From the NCBI GenBank assembly GCA_038255145.1, contig JBBSLP010000034.1, forward strand, positions 1 to 59,627: a DNA stretch of 59,627 nucleotides. The letters are read 5' to 3'. Position 1 is the first letter of the stretch, and the number at the start of each line of letters is the position of its first letter. This document shows positions 16,813 through 24,638 of the stretch, piece after piece. The notes beneath the pieces were generated by a model. That model saw only the letters and a list, made by a program, of their open reading frames with translations. It ran no database searches and was not told where the DNA came from. The stretch comes from WHTX01 sp038255145 (GTDB lineage Bacteria; Actinomycetota; Acidimicrobiia; Acidimicrobiales; CAIXPF01). Made by a program: the position numbers and the translations under genes.

Positions 16813-18453
16813 TCACTCGCCGCCGACCGACACGCCGGTCAGGTCGACGAACCAGGACTTGGGCATCTCGAAGCCCTTGACGCTGGGGGCGGTGGCCCGG
16901 GGGTTCTTGTCGCTCACCACGAACAGCCACGGGGCGTCCTCGGTGATGATCTTGGCCGCTTCGGCGTAGATGTCGCCCCGGTCGGCCGACTCCTCGACGG
17001 TCTTGGCCTTGGCGAACAGGGCGTCGACCTCGGGGTTGCTGTACTGGGCGGCGTTGGTGGCCGAATCGGTCCCGTACCACGCCGTCCAGAAGCCCTCCTG
17101 CTGGTACGACAGGGAGATGTTGATGGCCTCGGCGTCGCCGGGGATCTTGCCCACGAAGTAGTCCGTCAGCATCGACGCCCACTCGATCGGCTCGAGCTGG
17201 ACCTTGATGCCCACCTTGGCCAGGTCGGCCTGGAGGGACTCGTTCATGGGGATGGGCAGCATGTTCCCCGAGCCCGACGTGGGGAAGGAGAGGCGGAACG
17301 TGAAGCCGTTGGGGTAACCGGCTTCGGTCAGCAGCTGCTTCGCCTTGTCGGGGTCGTAGGTGTACATGTTGTTCTCTTCGCGGTAGGCGAAGTTGGCCTC
17401 CGACGCCGCCTGGGGCAGCGGGGAAGCCGTGCCCTGGAGGATGTCGTCGGAGAGGGCGTCACGGTCGATGGCGTAGTTGATGGCCTGACGGACCTTGACG
17501 TTGTCGAAGGGCGGCTTGGACACGTTCAGCACCCACGGCCACTCGTGGTCATAGGAGTTGAGGTGGACGACGAAGCCTTCGGACTCGAGTGCGGCCTTGT
17601 CGTCGGGCAGGGGCACCTCGATCCAGTTGACCTCACCGGAGCGCAGGGCGGCGACCCGGGCGGTGGGATCGGGGATGGGTCGGAGGATGACCTTGTCCAG
17701 CTTGGGGGCTCCCCGCCAGTACGCCTCGTTCTTGGCCAGGGTGAGGCGCTCGCCCCGGACCAGCTCGACGAACTCGAAGGGGCCGGTGCCCACGGGGGCG
17801 GTGCCGAAGGCGTCGTTGCCCAGCTTCTGCACGGCGGTGGGCGAGGCGAAGAACACCGTGGCCAGGTCGACGGGCAGGTACGACCACGGACCCTTGGTGT
17901 TGATCTGGATGGTCATGTCATCGACCTTGGAGAAGGTGTCGATGCCACTGATGGCCAGACCGGCCTGGGCGTTGAGGGCCTGGAAGAACTCGGGCGAGTC
18001 CTTCTTGATGTAGCGGTCGAGGTTGAAGATGGCCGCGTCGGCGTTCCAGGGGGTGCCGTCGTGGAAGGTCACCCCGGGACGGAGCTTGAACGTCCACTGG
18101 CTCAGGTCCGCGTTCGGCGTCCACGACTCGGCCAGGGCGGGCACGATCTGGGGGACCTCGTCGGGCTTGGACAGGTCGAAGCGGGTCAGCCCGTCGTAGA
18201 GCTGGTTGCCCACGAAGCGGATGCCCTCGTAGCCCTCGTTCTGCGAGAGGCCGGTGTCGAGCAGGGGGATGTTGGTGGCGGTCATGCCGATGATGAGGGT
18301 GCCTCCCCCACCACTGGCGGCTTCGCCACCGGTGCCGGTATCGGCTGATCCGCCGCCGCCGGAGCCGCAAGCGGCCACGACGAGGGCGAGGACGGCGGCG
18401 AGGGCCACCAAGGCGAGAGAACGGGGTCGCGTTCTTCCGGAACGGGGTCGCAC
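16813..18453 (-). CDS. Family 5 extracellular solute-binding lipoprotein of a peptide/nickel-type ABC importer
   Basis: 546 residues from a GTG at 18453 with an AGGAGGAAA site. The N-terminus has a basic region, a hydrophobic core and a lipobox ending VAAC at about residue 29, followed by a Gly/Ser-rich linker: a lipoprotein tethered outside the membrane. The body is a DppA/OppA-type (SBP_bac_5) domain with the family blocks LYDGLTRFDL, WTFKLRPGVTFHDGTPWNADAAIFNLDR, GTGPFEFVE and VRQAINYAIDRDAL. It captures peptides or other medium-sized solutes for the permeases encoded upstream. It follows the ATPase gene by 73 bases. Ligand unknown; the seven amidases downstream suggest an amide-bearing compound. 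Confidence 0.92.
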   Translation of the reverse strand: MRPRSGRTRPRSLALVALAAVLALVVAACGSGGGGSADTGTGGEAASGGGGTLIIGMTATNIPLLDTGLSQNEGYEGIRFVGNQLYDGLTRFDLSKPDEVPQIVPALAESWTPNADLSQWTFKLRPGVTFHDGTPWNADAAIFNLDRYIKKDSPEFFQALNAQAGLAISGIDTFSKVDDMTIQINTKGPWSYLPVDLATVFFASPTAVQKLGNDAFGTAPVGTGPFEFVELVRGERLTLAKNEAYWRGAPKLDKVILRPIPDPTARVAALRSGEVNWIEVPLPDDKAALESEGFVVHLNSYDHEWPWVLNVSKPPFDNVKVRQAINYAIDRDALSDDILQGTASPLPQAASEANFAYREENNMYTYDPDKAKQLLTEAGYPNGFTFRLSFPTSGSGNMLPIPMNESLQADLAKVGIKVQLEPIEWASMLTDYFVGKIPGDAEAINISLSYQQEGFWTAWYGTDSATNAAQYSNPEVDALFAKAKTVEESADRGDIYAEAAKIITEDAPWLFVVSDKNPRATAPSVKGFEMPKSWFVDLTGVSVGGE

Positions 18454-18526
18454 GGCTGGGTTTCCTCCTGGAACGGATGATCAGGGGTGGGCAGGGATGT
18501 GTGGTGGTGACCGATGGGTGAGGTGC

Positions 18527-19519
18527 TCAGACGGGGACTGGTTCGGACACCCGCTCCTGGTTGACGCAAGCGACGAGGTGACGACCCTCGGAGATGACGA
18601 GAGGGGGTCGGGCCTCGGCGCAGCGCTCGAGGGCCACCGGGCAGCGCGTGCGGAACGCACACCCCGATGGCGGATCCACGGGGCTGGGGGGATCGCCGCT
18701 GAGGACGATCCGGGCCCGCCCGGAGTTGGGGGCCGCCGAGAGGAGGGCCTCGGCGTAGGGGTGGCGGGGGTCCTCCCACAGCTCCTTGGACGTGGCCTCC
18801 TCGACCACCCGGCCCAGGTACATGACCACGACCCGGTCCGAAAGGTGCTCGACGACGGACAGGTCGTGGGAGATGAACAGGTAGGCCACGCCCAGGTCCC
18901 GCTGCAGCCCGAAGAGCAGGTTCAGCACCTGGGCCTGGATGCTCTTGTCCAGGGCGGACACGGCCTCGTCGCACACGATGAGGTCGGGCTTGGTGACGAG
19001 GGCGCGGGCGATGGCCGCCCGCTGGAGCTGGCCGCCGGACAGCTCGTGGGGGAAGCGCTCGGCGTAGGCCGCGGGCATGCCCACGCGCTCGAGCGCTTCG
19101 AGCACCCGGGGGCCGCGCTCGGCCCGGGCCACGTGGTGGGCCCGCAGGTTGAAGTCGATGGACGAGCGGATGGATAGGCGGGGGTTGAACGACGTCTGGG
19201 GGTTCTGGGGCACCAGCTGGAGGCGGGCCCGCAACCGACGCATGGCCTTGCCCCGCAGGTTGGTGAGGTCGACGTCGTCGATGCGGATGGTGCCCGAGTC
19301 CGGCGCCAACAGCCGCAGGATCATCTTGGCCGTGGTCGACTTGCCGCAGCCCGACTCCCCCACCAGGCCCACGGTCTCGCCCCGGTGCACCTGCAGGGAC
19401 ACGCCGTCGACGGCCCGCACACCGTTGCCGAACGTCTTGACCAGGTCGTTGGCCACCAGCAGGGGGGCCTCGGGGATGACCCCGGGGTCGGTCGCGGTGG
19501 CGGTCTGGGTCAGGGTCAT
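18527..19519 (-). CDS. ABC transporter ATP-binding protein, OppF/DppF type
   Basis: 330 residues. Energises the peptide-type importer at the cytoplasmic face. Walker A GESGCGKST (about 52-60), signature LSGGQLQRAAIARAL, Walker B LIVCDEAVSALD with the catalytic Glu, and the switch His in LFISHDLSVV. The C-terminal oligopeptide-transporter extension (GCAFRTRCPVALERC, Cys-rich, binding an iron-sulfur cluster in known relatives) is present. The start ATG overlaps the stop of the upstream ATPase gene by four bases (ATGA), indicating translational coupling. Confidence 0.93.
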   Translation of the reverse strand: MTLTQTATATDPGVIPEAPLLVANDLVKTFGNGVRAVDGVSLQVHRGETVGLVGESGCGKSTTAKMILRLLAPDSGTIRIDDVDLTNLRGKAMRRLRARLQLVPQNPQTSFNPRLSIRSSIDFNLRAHHVARAERGPRVLEALERVGMPAAYAERFPHELSGGQLQRAAIARALVTKPDLIVCDEAVSALDKSIQAQVLNLLFGLQRDLGVAYLFISHDLSVVEHLSDRVVVMYLGRVVEEATSKELWEDPRHPYAEALLSAAPNSGRARIVLSGDPPSPVDPPSGCAFRTRCPVALERCAEARPPLVISEGRHLVACVNQERVSEPVPV

Positions 19520-20625
19520 CGGTCGCCTCCGGGAGCGCTGTGGGCCAGGGTGACGGGAACGTCGGCCGCGGTGAGCAGGTGGCAGGCGGCCAGGCGGCCG
19601 GGGCCGGCGTCCACGAGCTCGGGGTCGACGTCGGGGCAGGGAGCGAAGCAGCTGGGGCAGCGGGGGTGGAAGGCGCAGCCCGGGGGCAGCTGGCCCGACA
19701 CGGGGGGCTGTCCGGTGATGGAGCGCAGGTCGCCCCGGGCCACCTCGGGGGTGGGCATGGAGTCGAGCAGGGCCCGGGTGTAGGGGTGGCGGGGGTTGTC
19801 GAGCACCTCGGCGGCGGGGCCGTACTCGACGATGCGTCCGGCGTACATGACCCCGACGCGGTCCCCGACCTCCCGAGCCACGCCCACGTCGTGGGTGACG
19901 AGGAGCACGGCGGACTGCAGGCGCTTCACCAGGGACAGGAACAGGTCGAGGATCTGGGCCTGCACGGTGACGTCGAGGGCGGTGGTGGGCTCATCGGCGA
20001 TGAGCACCTTGGGGTCGCAGCTGACGGCGATGGCGATGACGGCCCGCTGGCGCATGCCGCCCGACAGCTCGTGAGGGAAGCTGCGGAAGACCCGGGGAGG
20101 ATCGGGGATGCCCACGATGTCGAGGAGCTCGAGGGCACGGGCCTTGGCCGCGGCCTTGTTGGGCACCGCCTTGTGCAGGCGCAGGACCTCGATCATCTGG
20201 GCCCCGATGCGGCGCAGGGGATCGAGCGCCGCGGTGGGGTCCTGGGGCACGAGGGCCACGTCGGCCCCCCGCACGGCGAGGATCTCGCTGCGGGACATGG
20301 TCAGCAGGTCCCGGCCCTCGAGCTCGGCCTTGCCGGTGATGGAGGCGTAGCCGCCGTAGAGGCGCATGACCGACTTGGCCGTGACCGACTTGCCCGAGCC
20401 CGACTCCCCCAGCAGCACGGTGATCTCACCGGGGCGCAGGTCGAGGTCGACACCGCGCACGGCGGCCACCTTGAGGCCCCGGGAGCTGAAGGTGGTGCGC
20501 AGGTCGGTGAGGCGCAGGGTGGGCACGTCGGTGGCCGCGGCGTCCGTGGGCCGCTCGGCCACCACGGTCCCTGAAGCGATGGAGCCGGACGACAGGCCCG
20601 ATGAGACGTTCGTCGGGGTGCTCAT
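19516..20625 (-). CDS. ABC transporter ATP-binding protein, OppD/DppD type
   Basis: 369 residues. Partner ATPase of the importer. After a 35-residue Ser/Thr/Ala-rich leader come Walker A GESGSGKSVTAK (about 73-84), the Q-loop VPQDPTAALDP, signature LSGGMRQRAVIAIA, Walker B VLIADEPTTALD, and switch His in LLVTHDVGVA. The C-terminal GCAFHPRCPSCFAPC block is the Cys-rich oligopeptide-transporter extension. The gene begins two bases after the stop of the upstream permease gene and overlaps the next ATPase gene by four bases. Confidence 0.93.
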   Translation of the reverse strand: MSTPTNVSSGLSSGSIASGTVVAERPTDAAATDVPTLRLTDLRTTFSSRGLKVAAVRGVDLDLRPGEITVLLGESGSGKSVTAKSVMRLYGGYASITGKAELEGRDLLTMSRSEILAVRGADVALVPQDPTAALDPLRRIGAQMIEVLRLHKAVPNKAAAKARALELLDIVGIPDPPRVFRSFPHELSGGMRQRAVIAIAVSCDPKVLIADEPTTALDVTVQAQILDLFLSLVKRLQSAVLLVTHDVGVAREVGDRVGVMYAGRIVEYGPAAEVLDNPRHPYTRALLDSMPTPEVARGDLRSITGQPPVSGQLPPGCAFHPRCPSCFAPCPDVDPELVDAGPGRLAACHLLTAADVPVTLAHSAPGGDR

Positions 20626-20627
20626 GA

Positions 20628-21563
20628 TCAGTGGGTCTCCGAGCGGACGTCGAGCAGGTCGCGCAGTCCGTCACCGAAGACGTTGAAGGCGACCGACACG
20701 ATGAGGATGACGACGGCGGGGACGAGGGAGATGGCCGGGGCGCTGAAGGTGAACTGGCGCAGGTCGTTGACCATGAGCCCCCACTCGGCCTGCGGTGGGG
20801 CGACACCCAGGCCCAGGAAGCCGAGGCCGGCGGCGTAGACGATGGACAGGCCGACCAGGGCGGTGCAGTAGACGACGATGGCCGGCGCCGCGTTGGGCAA
20901 CACGTGGCGTACGGCGATGGACCAGAAGCTGGCGCCCGAGACCCGGGCCGCCTCCATGAAGTCGGCCGAGCGGATGCGGGCCACCTCGGACTCGGCCAGC
21001 CGGGCGATCGGTGGGATGAGGATGACGGACAGGGCGATGATGGCGTTGGACGCTCCCGAGCCCAGGGCGGCGGCGATGGCGATGGCCAGCAGCACGGCGG
21101 GGAAGGCGTAGAAGACGTCGAGGGTGCGCATGACCCCGGTGTTGGTGCGCCGCCCGCCCAGGCCGGCCACCAGGCCCAACGTGGTGCCGATGAGACCGGC
21201 GACGAGCACGGGGACGAGGCCGGTCATGAGCGAGATGCGGGCCCCGAAGACGATGCGGGTGAACACGTCGCGGCCCTGGCCGTCGGTGCCCAGCAGGTGG
21301 TCGCCGCTGAAGAAGGGCAGGAGCCGCTGGCTGCGATCGCCGTCGAGGGGACCGTAGGGGGTGATGAGGGGGGCGAAGATGGCGGCCAGGAAGAACAGGG
21401 CGCACACGCCACCGGCGATCCTGGCCGGCCAGCCGAGCCGACGGCGGCTCACCTTGCGCTTGCGCTTCCGGGTCACCTTGGGGACGGGCTCGGCGCTGGG
21501 GGCGGACGGGTGGACGTCGACGGCGTCGTCCGGCTCGTCCAGCGTCGGGTGGAGGACGGTCAT
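20628..21563 (-). CDS. ABC transporter permease, OppC/DppC type
   Basis: 311 residues from the ATG at 21563; the ribosome site GAGGT is well spaced for that ATG and too close to the alternative GTG two codons earlier. A basic cytoplasmic segment (KVTRKRKRKVSRRR) precedes the first membrane helix (about 50-70), then LLGTDGQGRDVFTRIVFGARISL, typical of OppC proteins, and five further helices. The EAA loop is ESEVARIRSADFMEAARVSGAS followed by RHVLPNAAP. It forms the membrane channel with the OppB-type protein. Confidence 0.92.
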   Translation of the reverse strand: MTVLHPTLDEPDDAVDVHPSAPSAEPVPKVTRKRKRKVSRRRLGWPARIAGGVCALFFLAAIFAPLITPYGPLDGDRSQRLLPFFSGDHLLGTDGQGRDVFTRIVFGARISLMTGLVPVLVAGLIGTTLGLVAGLGGRRTNTGVMRTLDVFYAFPAVLLAIAIAAALGSGASNAIIALSVILIPPIARLAESEVARIRSADFMEAARVSGASFWSIAVRHVLPNAAPAIVVYCTALVGLSIVYAAGLGFLGLGVAPPQAEWGLMVNDLRQFTFSAPAISLVPAVVILIVSVAFNVFGDGLRDLLDVRSETH

Positions 21564-21645
21564 CTGCACACCTCGGTGGGGTCGGGGTGGGGGGCCGGGG
21601 GGTAGGCGGTCACGGTGGGGGGATGGGGGGTGCAGCGGAGCGGGG

Positions 21646-22590
21646 TCACCGGCGGATGCGGGGGTCGATGATGCCGTGGAGGGTGTCCACGATCAGGTTG
21701 ACGACCACGAAGGCGAGGGCCGACAGCAGCACCCCGGCCTGGATGATGGGCAGGTCGCGCTGGGTGATGGACTGGTAGACGGCGAGCCCGAGCCCGGGCC
21801 AGCTGAACACCACCTCGACGAAGATCACCCCGCCGAGCAGGTAGCCCACCTGGAGGCCGGCGATGGTCAGCACCGAGGGGATGGTGTTGTGGAAGGCGTG
21901 CCAGCGCACCTTGCGCTCGGGGATGCCCCGGGCCCGTAGCGACTCGACGAAGTCGGCCGACATGGCGTCGAGCATCGAGGAGCGCACCATGCGGGCGATG
22001 ATCCCCATGGGCACGAGGCCGGCGGCGATGGCGGGGAGCCACAGGTGGTGGAGCAGGTCCCCGAAGCCACCGTCGCCGGTGGGGTTCTGCATGCCTCCGG
22101 TGGGGAACCACCCCTGTCCCGCCGCCAGGTAGACGATGAGGATGAGGCCCACCGAGTACTGGGGGGCCGAGATGGCGAAGAGCGAGATGGCCGAGCTGAG
22201 CCCCGAGGTCAGCTTCCGTCGGGCGGTGGCCGCGATCATGCCCAGCGAGATGCCGCCGACGATGGCCAGGATGGCGGCGAAGCCCGACAACGTGAGGGTG
22301 TTGCGGAAGGCGTCCCAGACGTAGGGCAGAGCCGAGGTCTGCTTGGAGATGGACCGCCCCAGGTCACCCTGCAGGACCTTGCCCACCCACTTGACGTATT
22401 GGACTGGTATGGGCTGGTCCAGGCCGAGCTGCTTGGTCAGGGCGACGCGGGCTTCCGGGGAGCCGGTTGGACCCAGGAGGGAGGCGACCGGATCACCAGG
22501 AATGATGCGAATGGTGACGAAGATCACCATCGACACCCCGATGAGGGTGGGGATCGCCAATCCCAGTCGGCGGAGCATGAAGCGGATCAC
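21646..22590 (-). CDS. ABC transporter permease, OppB/DppB type
   Basis: 314 residues from a GTG at 22590 that overlaps the stop codon of the GntR gene (GTGA). The first helix (LGLAIPTLIGVSMVIFVTIRIIPGDP) and the following LLGPTGSPEARVALTKQLGLDQPIPVQY are the standard OppB/DppB N-terminus. Six helices in total; the EAA loop is RSSMLDAMSADFVESLRARGI with RWHAFHNTIPSVL. Overlap with the regulator gene means the regulator and importer are on one mRNA. Confidence 0.93.
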   Translation of the reverse strand: MIRFMLRRLGLAIPTLIGVSMVIFVTIRIIPGDPVASLLGPTGSPEARVALTKQLGLDQPIPVQYVKWVGKVLQGDLGRSISKQTSALPYVWDAFRNTLTLSGFAAILAIVGGISLGMIAATARRKLTSGLSSAISLFAISAPQYSVGLILIVYLAAGQGWFPTGGMQNPTGDGGFGDLLHHLWLPAIAAGLVPMGIIARMVRSSMLDAMSADFVESLRARGIPERKVRWHAFHNTIPSVLTIAGLQVGYLLGGVIFVEVVFSWPGLGLAVYQSITQRDLPIIQAGVLLSALAFVVVNLIVDTLHGIIDPRIRR

Positions 22591-23366
22591 AGCTGTTCCT
22601 CACTGGGCTCGTTGCGGTAGGACGTCGTAGCTCGGGGCAGGGGGACGTGGAGCATGAGGCGATCACCGCGACAGCGGACGAAGCCGAACTCGATGGGGCG
22701 GCCGTTCTCGTCGGCCATGAAGCGGGTGAAGAGGATGAGCGGGGCCCCGGTGGACACGTCCAGCCAGGGGGCGACGCACTCGTCGGCCACCGTGGCCTCG
22801 ATGCTCAGGGTCGAGGTGTGGAGCTGGCAGCCGATCTGCTCGAGCAGCTCGTACCAGTCCCCGGTGAAGTGGGCCTTGCGGATGGGATCCTCGAGCTCGG
22901 GGTGCAGGTAGCTCGTGGACAAGGAGAAGGGGAGGTCGTCGAAACCGACCCAGGCATCGACGAGCAGGCAGGGCTCGCCCACACCGAGCTGCAGGCGATC
23001 GGCGACCAGCGGGGGCGCCGGCACCAGCGCCATGTTGGGCAGCTCCCCCCGCATGCGCAGCTGACGGTTCGGATAGCCGTCGGCGACGCCGTGCAGCATG
23101 TCGAAGCGGTGCAGCACCTTGCGGGCCACGACGAACGTTCCGGCCCCCTGGAGACGCTCGATCATGCCCTCGTCGCGCAAGAGGGCCAGCGCTTCACGGA
23201 CCACGTTGCGGGTGGCACCGAACTCCAACATGAGCTCGGTCTCGGACGGGAGGGCGCCACCACGATCACTGAAACGGTTCGACAGGACCATGACCCGGAC
23301 CAGATCACGGACGTGACGTGTGGCATCAGACTTCTGCCTGGTTCGCCGTGCGAGGGTTCGGGCCAC
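22587..23366 (-). CDS. GntR-family transcriptional regulator, HutC-like (UTRA domain)
   Basis: 259 residues from a GTG at 23366; no clear ribosome site, so the start could be a little downstream. The winged helix-turn-helix covers about residues 15-85 (LPSETELMLEFGATRNVVREALALLRDEGMIERLQGAGTFV). The rest (about 100-250) fits the HutC/UTRA ligand-binding domain, including DRLQLGVGEPCLLVDAWVGFDDLPFSLSTSYL and ending with a helix. Such proteins usually repress their own operon until a substrate-like ligand binds. It is the first gene of the transporter-amidase array, and the AT-richer gap upstream carries a matching half-palindromic site (GTGTATAC). Confidence 0.88.
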   Translation of the reverse strand: MARTLARRTRQKSDATRHVRDLVRVMVLSNRFSDRGGALPSETELMLEFGATRNVVREALALLRDEGMIERLQGAGTFVVARKVLHRFDMLHGVADGYPNRQLRMRGELPNMALVPAPPLVADRLQLGVGEPCLLVDAWVGFDDLPFSLSTSYLHPELEDPIRKAHFTGDWYELLEQIGCQLHTSTLSIEATVADECVAPWLDVSTGAPLILFTRFMADENGRPIEFGFVRCRGDRLMLHVPLPRATTSYRNEPSEEQL

Positions 23367-23692
23367 GACGAGGAGCGTTCCAGCGACCGTTTTCTTGACC
23401 GTATCGCCGTCGTAACGCCTCAGTTACGCCACGAACACGTCCCCGTGAACACGCCTCTAGCTGCGTGTATACGAGAGCGATTTGTCGGGCTCGCCGCACG
23501 TTGACCGCGTTTACGTGGCGAATCACAGTTCGAAACGGCCCATATCGTCCGAAGCTGACATCCAGATGAACGACAAGGCCCAAATCGGCGGCGCCTGTTT
23601 AGACCCATCACAGGCGTCATCCCTTGTACGCATACCGACATAGTGGGGGTGAAACCACTCAGCGTGATTCTTGGCGTGACCATCCGGGCGGC
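23367..23692. other. Divergent control region upstream of the array and of the deacetylase gene
   Basis: A 326-base gap, clearly richer in A+T than the flanking genes. It holds an inverted repeat CGTAAC-N6-GTTACG (23411-23428), a directly repeated GAACACG (23433-23439 and 23447-23453, 14 bases apart) and the GTGTATAC site described separately. A TATACA-like hexamer on the minus strand overlaps GTGTATAC and could be a -10 box for the array. No coding frame is supported. Confidence 0.6.
23465..23472. promoter_or_regulatory. Candidate GntR/HutC operator GTGTATAC
   Basis: The eight bases fit GT-N-TA-N-AC, the operator pattern described for HutC-subfamily GntR regulators. It lies about 95 bases upstream of the regulator start and overlaps a possible minus-strand -10 hexamer (TATACA), a good position for auto-repression. 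Confidence 0.5.
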
Positions 23693-24607
23693 ATGCCCTC
23701 CGCCAACAGCGGTAACGTCCGCGCCGTGAGCGACCTCGCCCGCAACGAGCGCGGCTACGTGTGCCTGTCCTTCGACTTCGACGGTCCGTCGCTGTGGTTG
23801 CAGCGGCGCATGACCACCCCCACCCCGGTGTCCCGGGGCGAGTTCGGTGCCGTGGCCGTGCCCCGCATCCTGCGCCTGCTCGAACGTCGGGGCCTCCCCG
23901 CCACCTTCTTCATCCCCGGGCACACCATCGAGACCTACCCCGACGAGTGCGCCATGGTGGTGGACGCCGGGTGCGACGTCGGGCTGCACGGCTACGCCCA
24001 CGAGTACAACGTCGGTTTGCCCCTCGACACCGAGCGGGCCGCCCTGGTCCGCTCCATGGCCCTCATCGAGGACCTGTGCGGCACGGCGCCGACGGGCTAC
24101 CGGGCGCCGTCGGGTGACCTGACGCCCCAGACCATCGAGCTGCTGGTCGAGCACGGGGTCACCTGGGACTCGTCACTGATGGGCCACGACTACAAGCCCT
24201 ACCCCGTGCGGCTGGGCGACGAGCTCGACGAATCGGGACCAGCCCGGTGGGGGCCTGACACCCCCCTGGTCGAGCTGCCCTTCAGCTGGACCCTCGACGA
24301 CTACGTGTACCTCGAGTTCGTGACCTTCCGGCGCATGTTGATGCCCGGGTTGCGCCGGCCGGAGGACATGTTCGCCAACTTCACCGGCGACGTGGCCTGG
24401 ATGGTGCGCGAGGTGGGCCACGGCGTGTGCACCGTCGTCTTCCACCCCCAGGTCATCGGCCGGGGCCACCGCCTCCTGGCCCTCGAACGCTGGCTGGACG
24501 AGATCGCCGAGCTGGGCATCAGCTTCGTGCGCATGGGCGACGTGGCCGCGGCCCACCACGCCGGCTACGAGTTCGGCATCGAGCCCCGCCCCGACATGCT
24601 GGGCTGA
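23693..24607 (+). CDS. Polysaccharide deacetylase (NodB-homology) family hydrolase
   Basis: 304 residues from the ATG at 23693; a GTG at 23726 or an upstream start at 23624 are alternatives because no strong ribosome site decides. The conserved metal-binding Asp motif is SFDFDGPS and the His box is HGYAHEYN (H-x3-H). The family also contains YRAPSGDLTPQTIELL and TWDSSLMGHDYKPY, seen in the non-secreted clade related to PuuE-type allantoinases rather than in secreted chitin deacetylases. There is no signal peptide, so it acts in the cytosol, perhaps on a cyclic ureide or imide or an N-acyl group. Divergent from the transporter-amidase array, sharing its control region. Confidence 0.85.
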   Translation: MPSANSGNVRAVSDLARNERGYVCLSFDFDGPSLWLQRRMTTPTPVSRGEFGAVAVPRILRLLERRGLPATFFIPGHTIETYPDECAMVVDAGCDVGLHGYAHEYNVGLPLDTERAALVRSMALIEDLCGTAPTGYRAPSGDLTPQTIELLVEHGVTWDSSLMGHDYKPYPVRLGDELDESGPARWGPDTPLVELPFSWTLDDYVYLEFVTFRRMLMPGLRRPEDMFANFTGDVAWMVREVGHGVCTVVFHPQVIGRGHRLLALERWLDEIAELGISFVRMGDVAAAHHAGYEFGIEPRPDMLG

Positions 24608-24638
24608 GAGGTTGGCGACGGCCCGCCCGTCCTCACCG

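Noticed and set aside
4865..23366. Recently acquired genomic island
   Set aside because: Composition matches the rest of the window and no integrase, tRNA end or flanking direct repeat was found; only the regulator gap is AT-richer, which is normal for a promoter region.
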